From Spirodela intermedia (taxonomy: Eukaryota > Streptophyta > Magnoliopsida > Alismatales > Araceae), in contig LR746264.1 of assembly GCA_902729315.2 (NCBI GenBank), positions 2,155,378-2,219,377 of the forward strand: a stretch of DNA of 64,000 bases, read 5' to 3'. The notes beneath the pieces were generated by a model, which was not told the origin of the DNA, made no database searches, and saw only the letters and a program-made list of their open reading frames with translations. This document shows, piece after piece, positions 48,801-64,000 of this stretch. Each line of letters starts with the position of its first letter. The stretch's first letter is position 1. The translations under genes were made by a program, and so were the position numbers.

Positions 48801-51692
48801 GCTACCCTGTCCATCGAATAGTTCTAGTGTTTAAAGATCCGACTCCCATGATCATTCCAAATGGCCAAAAGATTGCCTAGGACAAGTCACAATCATCTTG
48901 GGTGGTTAGGCCTTGCATTCCTGACTGATACCAATGATGTCTGCCAAGTGTGCAACATCCTATCTCACAGTTGACAGGCACAGCAGTAACCCATCTAGAC
49001 CAGAAAAAGGAGGGTAGAGAAGATGAAAAAGTCCATGAAGCATTAAATCAACTCTTAAAACATCCAGTTATTATCCAAGTTCAGTTTACTCTTCAGATCC
49101 CTATGGTCACATTGATGTGTAAAGTACAGTAAAATTATGCATCATATTTTGTGTCAGAGAAAAAATATTTGATGTCAGCCAGATGGTTGAACGTACCATA
49201 TAAGGCTTCCATATTCTAAAAATCCCGTACAATATTGATAAACAGCCTGGCAATCATAAGGAGATACAAGCAGACAATTGGAAAACTGAAGTTGAAATTT
49301 TTCAGCATCAAGGTGGCTGTCAAGGCCCCCTCAAATATGCCCGATTATATTGAAATCAGACTATGAAATGGAATTTCAAGAATAACTATCTCCCTGCAAT
49401 ATCTAGTGCTTATTTGTTCCTCTTGATCGAAATAAACAGACGACTTCACCACAGGCCACTGTTCATTAAAAACAATAAAGGACAGTGAATGATACGGAAC
49501 TTAAAAGAGCTTAGAAACAGAGGACAAATGGTGAAAGTTGAGAATCATCAATCTCAGTCTGTCAAGCCAAAATGTCATCGACAGATTCTTGGGGTGGGAT
49601 AGATTGTAAGATAAGGGGAAAATGTTAGTTACAAGTTGGAATTTTGGAAGGTGTCATAGTAAGGAAAAGATCAGGGTCATTCCACAAGTTTCATAATTTG
49701 CAATGTATGAAGTAGGATTATTGAATGGTTAACTTAATCTCTTATGTCTCCTTAGTTTTTTTAATTGTGTGAATCATTAATTAGAAATGTATCTTAAAAT
49801 ATGAAGAACAAGTGAGATCAACTATTCCATCATAATATTCTTTTTTAGTACATTCCACGAACTAATTTATACTACTCTAGTTACAGCGAATTTTTTTATT
49901 ACCATAGTTTCGCACAAAAAAAAGTAAATAAAGCAATCTCATCTAGATGCAAACAATATAATATGTAGTACACACATTCAGAGTGAAATAATGAAACGAG
50001 TTCTAATTTCCCTTCCCTTTCAATTGAGGGCAATAAAAATAAAAGCACCTACAGAACTGAGATCCCAATCAGAAAGGACAAAAGAAATTTGATAACTGAC
50101 ACAAGCTGAGCTCCCTGTTTGTTGATAACTGACAGGCAAACGAGACTAAAAATGGTCTCGCTTCCTTTTTCTCAATAAATTCTGAAGGCCTACTTCTTTT
50201 TCTGAGGATAAGGGTAGTTGACGAGGTGACCTAAAATTAATAAGCAAGCATTATCAAGGGAAAATATTTCTAGAACTTAAGAGAATCATATCTCGGCACG
50301 TACCTCAACTTTGGAGAACTCAGTAACAGCTTGCTTTGCCTGTGCTGCTGTGGCATACCTTAAGAAAGCATACCCTTTGTTCTTACCCGTCTTTCCATCC
50401 ATCATCATCCGAACCTCCACAATCTCCCCAACCTTCCCAAACACCTTCCTTATGTCGTCCTCCATAGCATTCTTATCCAAACCTCCAATGAATATCTCCG
50501 TCTTTTTCCGTTTTTGGCGCTCACTCATCCCCATCATCTCATCACCAACATCCTGGCTACTAGTGCCAGCACCCTCACCCAGTCCTGCTTCAATCCCAGC
50601 AGCATCCCCACTTTCAGATTCATAGTGACCTGTCCCTCTCATGATATCCTGGTCCATTTTCAGAGCCCCATCAGCGGCAGAAGCAGACTCCGCTTCCAAA
50701 TCAGGACCCATTGCTTCGGTTGATTTATTAGCCTCTGCATCATTGCCAGAGATCAGGAGCTTTTCTCCCACCGTCCCTTCCGTTTCTTCCAGCTTCTCAT
50801 TCTGATGAGAAACTTTTACTTTCTTAACATATTTCTTGACGAGAACTATTCTCTTAACCTTCCTCACTTTCTTCTGTGGCACCACAATGGATGTAGCTCC
50901 CTCAGCACATGTATCCGTAGCAGAAGAAACATTCGATTCCTCATGCGAGGTAGGCCCCTGTGGCGCAGACAATTGGCCAGGATTACAACTGAGGTTTTTC
51001 TCCTCGACAGATTCGGAGACGGTAGCCTCAGTTCCTATAGGCTTTTCATCCCCTTCCATAGACGCAGTTGGGGCGGACTCTCGTCCTCCAGTTTCATTCT
51101 CTTCCTCCACAACCGCAGATGCTACCTTCCTCGGGGTGATTTTCACAGGGACCTTCCTCGTCACCTTACGCACTCTTTTCGTGGTTCTCGCTGCCGGCGA
51201 TTTGGTGGCAACCTCGGCCACCTCTGAGGTTTTTCCAAGGGAAGCAGCGGGCTCTTCGACGCCTGCCACGGCGCCACCATCTGCCCCCTCGCGGGCTTCC
51301 TCAGAGGGGCCGGGGGCAGCGTCAGTATCAGGTATCCAATCAGACGACTGGCCCTCCGAGGCGGCAGGTGGAGAGCGGCCTTCTGTGAAGGGGGATCCTC
51401 CGGTGGCTTCATCATCCACAATGGCGGTCGTATCGGCGGCTACTGTCTCAACGTCCACGGGGCTTCCAATAATGGGGCTTTCCGCCCCCGTCTCGTGAGG
51501 AAGGGTTTCCACGGCCGTCTCCTGCTGTGGGATTTCTGTGTCCGTCTCAGAACCAGCTGTCTCCGCAGCAGCGGCGGCGGCGGCTGCGGCGGCAGCAGCA
51601 GCAGCAGCAGCTTTCGATGTTGCCGTCTTGCGTACCGCCCGAGTGGTCTTCACGATCTTCTTCCTCGCCCCGATCGACCTCCTGGGCGGCAT
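39855..51692 (-). CDS. Nuclear protein with three RRM domains (hnRNP-Q/LIF2-like)
   Basis: Exons 1-5 (firm): 51692-50304, 47963-47874, 47778-47542, 47429-47211, 47120-46988. Probable exons 6-11: 44037-43991, 40864-40785, 40570-40485, 40409-40375, 40063-40003, 39856-39855. All phases agree, giving about 792 residues. The N-terminus is basic (MPPRRSIGARKKIVK), then 16 Ala (28-43), an acidic Ser/Glu-rich stretch and basic KVRKVKR-type blocks. RRM1: about 398-475 (IFIGGL, KGYAFLRY). RRM2: about 478-560 (LFLGNI, RGFAFLDF). RRM3: about 574-655 (SVFAEGI, KDFAFINF). The tail is Pro/Tyr/Gly-rich (AYPRSRLDIPYP, HHQQYGMGPSYGAP). The three-RRM order and the CGKQCG-NDTLF linker fit plant hnRNP-Q-like proteins such as At2g44710 and LIF2, nuclear RNA-binding regulators; the target is unknown. 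Introns 1 (2.3 kb), 5 (2.9 kb) and 6 (3.1 kb) are large; a further exon may hide between 43990 and 40865. Confidence 0.85.
42758..42769 (+). other. Possible LTR-retrotransposon primer-binding site
   Basis: AGTATCAGAGCC resembles TGGTATCAGAGCC, the complement of the initiator tRNA-Met 3' end used by many plant LTR retrotransposons. It follows GATCA, which could be an LTR end. I cannot find the start of an LTR or gag coding downstream, so a truncated element in the intron, or chance, is possible. Confidence 0.3.
46747..46801. repeat. Inverted repeat, 13-bp perfect arms
   Basis: CATTGTTTATGAA (747-759) is matched by TTCATAAACAATG (789-801) with a 29-nt spacer. It could form a hairpin in intron 5 of the RRM pre-mRNA. 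It is too short for a plant microRNA precursor of usual length. Confidence 0.8.
47964..50303 (-). other. Intron 1 of the RRM gene (2.34 kb)
   Basis: The donor GAG|GTACGT ends exon 1 at 50304 and the acceptor CGTAG|GTTTGTGG opens exon 2 at 47963, phase 0. It splits RRM1 in its last part. The intron is AT-rich, with no protein remnant seen, and holds a 46-bp tandem repeat near its 3' end. Confidence 0.85.
48226..48361. repeat. Tandem repeat, 46-bp unit x 3
   Basis: ACATGGAGTTCTCA starts at 48226, 48272 and 48318. Each copy continues with a variant of TTCACAAACTAAATTTCG. The units differ at several positions, so the duplication is older than the 52-bp minisatellite. It lies in intron 1 of the RRM gene. 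Confidence 0.9.
51564..51611 (-). repeat. GCN run encoding 16 alanines in the RRM protein
   Basis: Mixed GCT, GCC, GCA and GCG codons encode residues 28-43 of the RRM protein, between the basic N-terminus and the acidic region. Codon mixing makes slippage less likely than for a pure repeat, but the seven-unit GCT stretch at one end may vary. Confidence 0.85.
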
Positions 51693-51712
51693 CTTCCCTG
51701 CAGTGGATGAGA

Positions 51713-51737
51713 AGAGAGAGAGAGAGAGAGAGAGAGA
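51713..51737 (-). repeat. (CT)n tract in the 5' leader of the RRM gene
   Basis: GA repeats on the plus strand, read as CT on the sense strand, from about 20 nt upstream of the start codon at 51692. The tract lies downstream of the proposed TATA box and so is probably transcribed. CT-rich leaders are common near plant transcription starts. Confidence 0.8.
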
Positions 51738-51937
51738 AGTCGAGACGAAGAGTTGTGGGAGGGAAAAAGTAAGGTCCCTAAGAAGGGTGATGCTGCTTTG
51801 ATGGTTGTCTCGAGGGCCGTATCGGGCCGAGACGGGACGGGCCGAGCCTATTGAAAAGCCCACACGGGGGTGGGGGGGGCGGGTGGCGGTGGCTCGGTGT
51901 GAGGACACCAATTAGGATCTCTTAGGAGGGTACACCC

Positions 51938-51947
51938 ACTATATATC
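51938..51947 (-). promoter_or_regulatory. Probable TATA box of the RRM gene
   Basis: On the minus strand the sequence reads CTGATATATAGTGGG, about 250 bp upstream of the start codon. If used, transcription would begin near 51910 and leave a leader of about 220 nt containing the CT tract. The placement is inferred from sequence only. Confidence 0.45.
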
Positions 51948-51949
51948 AG

Positions 51950-52470
51950 ACTATTTTATTTTAGCTCCCATCCCCCTTATTGGATTGTTGATAGTTCCCT
52001 TCATACCTTACACTACTACCGTTTCATCTCAAGCATTTTACGTGTCTTATCTAAGTAAGTGAAAGGACAGAAATACCCTCGTCATTCTCTTCTCGCTCTT
52101 GCTCTCTCTATCTTCTGCTCTCACTTCTATTCGATGGGCAATGCTAGGGAGAAAACTGGAATGGTAGTCAGCTATTGGATAGCAGGCCACCACCATGAAA
52201 GTTATTAGAGAGAGAGAGAGAGAGGTGGAGTATGATGGTGCTGGTGAGAGTAATGGTAATAGAACGGTAGTCTTTTGACATAAAATTAGACTTAAAATGT
52301 AAACTTACTTGATTAGGAGGAACGTGAAAACTAGTACTAGAACGGATCTCTAAAGATCTCAGCTCCCAGCTCAAAAATAAAAATGTTTGTGAATGATTTA
52401 GCCGTAACTTAATTGCCTTAACTTTTTCTTAGAGGAAATCAAAATGAAGTATCTTCAATATGTAGTTTAA
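51950..52470. other. Spacer between the RRM gene promoter and the 175-bp repeat array
   Basis: About 500 bp of mixed composition with a GA run at 52208-52224 and no coding potential. It separates the divergent RRM and DAPAT genes together with the repeat array. Confidence 0.5.
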
Positions 52471-54990
52471 AGTCAAAATGGAGGATGAGATGATGAGGTG
52501 TGGTGTTGCCCACATGGATAAATCTCAAGTCAACTAAGGCAGTGGGGGTGGTATTACTCTCTTCGTGGGCTTATAAAGAATATACATGGTTGGTTAGTTG
52601 ACTTGGAGTTTGGCAAGAAAAATAGAGCATCTTTTGATATACACCAAAGTCAAAATGGAGGATGAGATGATGAGAAGGTGTGGTGCTCTCTATGTGGATA
52701 TATCTAAGGTCAACTAAAAAAGTGGAGTTGTATTACTCTCTTGGTGTGTTTATGAGGAGGATACATGCGTAGTTGGCTGGTTGACTTGATTGTGGGGAGC
52801 AAGCTAGAGTATCTTCATAAAATAAAGCCAAAATGAAAGATGATTATGCGTTGCCCATGTGGATATATCTAAAGTCAGCTAAGGTAATGGGGGGGAGGAG
52901 GGGGATATTAATTTCATAGTAGGCTTATGAAAAAGATGTTGATATGCCCTTGGTTTGAATATTATAAGCGAAAATTTATTAACTAAATATTGAATAAAGT
53001 TCATGATTAATTTCTAAGTAGGCTTATGTTAGAATTTTAATATTTTCAAGACTTATTCAACATGTATAATAATAATGTTTGCATAATCTTATATCTAACA
53101 AATAAATTAAAGGAATGATTACTTGAGATATTTATATATTGGAACTAATGGAGCATTCTAGAACTCATATATAAATATAGAAAATATAGTGTCAACACAT
53201 GTGATAAAATATTTAAAAAATATCAAAATATTAGTGTTAACAACAAGATTTAAACTCAAAACTTAAATGATGAAAGTTGGAAGCCTCAACGATGAAATAT
53301 CTAGTGTCATAGAATAATAATTTACGTGCAAATTTGAACTTAGAACTTGAATGATGATAAGTTGGTAACCTTAGCAAAGAAATGTCTTTAAAAAATATGA
53401 AATATAAAAAGCATCAACAAGTATCAAAGTCAGAATTTGAACTATGACAAGTTAGAAGCCTTAGTGAAGAAATATGTGAAAAATCAAGGTATTAGAGTCA
53501 CCCGCAAAACTCAAACTCAAAATCTATATAACAACACATTAAAAACATAGGCAATAAAATATATAGAAAATGATGAAAAGAAAAGAGATCATTGCCATAC
53601 ATTTTGGATAATGGCATGTTGGCATAATATATGGAGATAATTACATATTAAATGAGTTTATTTATACTCAATCTCCACAAAAAAATGTTTATTAATAATA
53701 AATAAATTTCTGGACCAAGTTTCAAATAAAAAAGATGTAAAAATAGTAAGTTTTGAAGCAAAAAATAGAAAAAAGTCATTAGAATGTATTCTAAGCAACA
53801 AAATGATTTTTGAATTTACATGAGCAATTTTTAATATGCAAAATGTCTAGAGAACATTGAAGACATGAGAAAAAGCTTGTGAAGAAAAATAAAAGTTTAA
53901 CAACTATCAAATTACTCCAACAATTGTCTACATTGTAATGAGTATTATTTTCTATCTATTAAGGTTCAATCATCGTGAGTTTCAATAGAAAATTAAAAGT
54001 TATAATTTGATATTCAATGATAGTGACTTAAACCAACATTTGTTTCAAAGGCTGATGCTCTCTATCAAGTTCTAAGATATTTGGGTGGTGAGTGGAAAGA
54101 AGTTTGAGGTAAAACACATGGTGCTAAGAGCTTAGTTGTGCTTGTAAAGAATGAGGTTTCTAAGGAAATTGAACTACTGTGATTTTATTATTGATCCCAT
54201 TTAATCAATGTGTATTTCTATGAAAAAATAGCAAATTATGATATGAAAAATCATTTGAGACTGAAAGCAATCAAGTGATAAGCAAGCTAATATAAAAATC
54301 TTTGGTGTCTTTAGTGGTGCTGAAAATTGAGAGAGAGCTCTCAAAGAGAAAGAGTGAGCTTTTAATAAACTCATACTTAGAATGAGAGAGATGTGAGATA
54401 ATCAATGTCAACACATTCACTCATAGATAAAAAACAAGAATAGTCTAAAAGTCATAGGAAACTAATTCATCCTCCCTTTCTTGGTATTTCAATTAGCTTC
54501 CATTTCAATTCACTAATAGTCCAAAAGTCATAGATATCTAATTGGTCACTTAACTTGATTGTGGGGAGCAAATTGAAGTAACTCTAGTATGTACTAAAGC
54601 CAAAATGAAAGATGAGAAGATGAAATGTGTGTATTTGGATATATCTAAAGTCAACCTAAGTAGTGGAGGTGGTATTGCTCTCTTAGTAAGTTTATGAAGA
54701 AGATACTTGGTTGGTTGGTTGACTTGACTGTGGAGAGCAAATAGGAGTATCTTTAGTATGCAATAAAGTCAAAATGAGGTCAGTGTTGCACATGTGGATA
54801 TATTAAAAGTCAACCAAGTCAATGAGGGTTGTATTGCTCTCTTAGTGGGTTTATGAAGAATATACATGGTTGGTTGGTTGTCTTGGATTTTGGGGAGCAA
54901 AATGAAGCATATCTAAAGTCAACTAAGGCGGGGGTTATTGCTCTCTTGGTGCGCTTACGAAGAGGATACCTTGTTGATTGGTTGACTTTG
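52471..54990 (+). repeat. Diverged array of about 175-bp repeats upstream of DAPAT
   Basis: Units begin with GTCAAAATGGAGGATGAGATG or a variant at 52472, 52649, 52828, 54599 and 54768, plus a truncated last copy from about 54900, giving periods of 177, 179 and 169 bp. Each contains versions of CATGTGGATATATCTAAAGT, CAACTAAGGCAGTGGGGGTG, ATTGCTCTCTTGGTGGGTTTATGAAG and GGTTGGTTGACTTGATTGTG in the same order. Unit 3 is cut by a foreign block (about 52937-54538). Eleven W-box cores (TTGAC[C/T], either strand) lie in the array, usually a pair per intact unit. The last unit ends about 20 bp before the DAPAT TATA box. Confidence 0.85.
52937..54538. mobile_element. 1.6-kb insertion of unknown type within the repeat array
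   Basis: Repeat unit 3 runs to GTAGGCTTATGAAAAAGATG, then unrelated AT-rich sequence follows until the unit resumes with TAATTGGTCACTTAACTTG. The block codes for nothing recognisable. It has its own internal repeat of about 80-100 bp: AACTTNNATGATGAAAGTTGGAAGCC-like phrases recur near 53252, 53331 and 53434. No terminal inverted repeat or clear target duplication was found by eye, so its class is unknown. Confidence 0.6.
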
Positions 54991-55009
54991 ACATAGGGAA
55001 GGTCAAAGC

Positions 55010-55018
55010 TATATAAAG
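55010..55018 (+). promoter_or_regulatory. Probable TATA box of DAPAT
   Basis: GCTATATAAAGC, a near-perfect plant TATA box, about 230 bp upstream of the DAPAT start codon. It predicts a transcription start near 55040-55050 and a leader of about 200 nt that is GC-rich and CT-rich. Confidence 0.7.
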
Positions 55019-55026
55019 CTCATTTT

Positions 55027-55042
55027 TAAGTCACGTGACTTA
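55027..55042 (+). promoter_or_regulatory. 16-bp perfect palindrome with G-box core
   Basis: TAAGTCACGTGACTTA is its own reverse complement and has CACGTG at its centre, the G-box bound by plant bZIP and bHLH factors. It lies 9-32 bp after the TATA start, overlapping the expected initiation site. The position is unusual, since G-boxes normally lie upstream of TATA. Binding is inferred only. Confidence 0.65.
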
Positions 55043-55247
55043 GGGTACCATCCGTATTGGCTGCTGTGGCTTGTAGGATCAGCTTTAACCTGTAAACCTT
55101 CCACTTCGCAAGTCGGAAGCGCAGTCCCTTGGCTGATCCCCTCCTCTCCGCCGCCGCGTCCCTTCTGCAGGCCGCCACCGTCGTTCTTCCCGGTGAGGAG
55201 GATTATCTAGGAGAGGCGGGTGGTGTTCGGTAGCGGGGAGAGCGGAT

Positions 55248-64000
<8,753 letters not shown>

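Noticed and set aside
50836-51498. 220-codon plus-strand frame inside the RRM gene
   Set aside because: Antisense to exon 1 of the RRM gene. The minus strand has RRM1 and a continuous frame with correct splice sites.

Overview
This is a window of nuclear DNA from a flowering plant. It has spliced genes with GT-AG introns, plant-specific protein families, a chloroplast-targeted enzyme, an L1-type LINE and many simple repeats. One gene (LONGIFOLIA-like) is extremely GC-rich in its coding exons, while the other two are moderate to AT-rich. That contrast, with (CT)n tracts in 5' leaders, is common in monocots, so a non-grass monocot is my best guess. The species cannot be fixed from the sequence alone.

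I recognise three protein-coding genes. (1) 3938-6780, minus strand: a LONGIFOLIA/TRM-type microtubule-associated regulator of cell elongation, four exons, about 851 residues, complete. (2) About 39855-51692, minus strand: a nuclear protein with three RRM domains of the hnRNP-Q/LIF2-like family, about 11 exons and 792 residues. Exons 1-5 are firm; the small C-terminal exons are reconstructed from splice sites and reading phase. (3) 55248 to the right edge, plus strand: chloroplast LL-diaminopimelate aminotransferase (DAPAT/AGD2 family, lysine biosynthesis). Seven exons and 300 residues are present; the rest, including the PLP lysine, lies beyond the window.

Layout: 1-3.8 kb is AT-rich intergenic DNA with small diverged duplications. 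3.9-6.8 kb is the LONGIFOLIA gene. 7-10.9 kb is a GC-rich upstream region with no recognisable gene. 10.9-24.8 kb is gene-free and holds a purine-strand tract with a 52-bp x3 minisatellite. 24.8-37 kb is a transposon nest: a decayed L1-like LINE on the minus strand whose reverse transcriptase is split by a roughly 1.86-kb LTR-like insertion, with a second, inverted copy of that insertion next to the LINE poly(A) end. 37-39.8 kb is unassigned. 39.9-51.7 kb is the RRM gene with long introns. 52.5-55.0 kb is a diverged array of roughly 175-bp repeats, interrupted by a 1.6-kb insertion, that ends about 20 bp before the DAPAT TATA box. 55.2-64 kb is the DAPAT gene.

The three genes have unrelated roles (cell shape, RNA binding, lysine synthesis) and each has its own promoter, so they are ordinary neighbours and not a cluster. 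The most unusual structure is the repeat array that forms the upstream region of DAPAT. Most units retain one or both of two opposed W-box cores, and a 16-bp G-box palindrome lies just after the TATA box.
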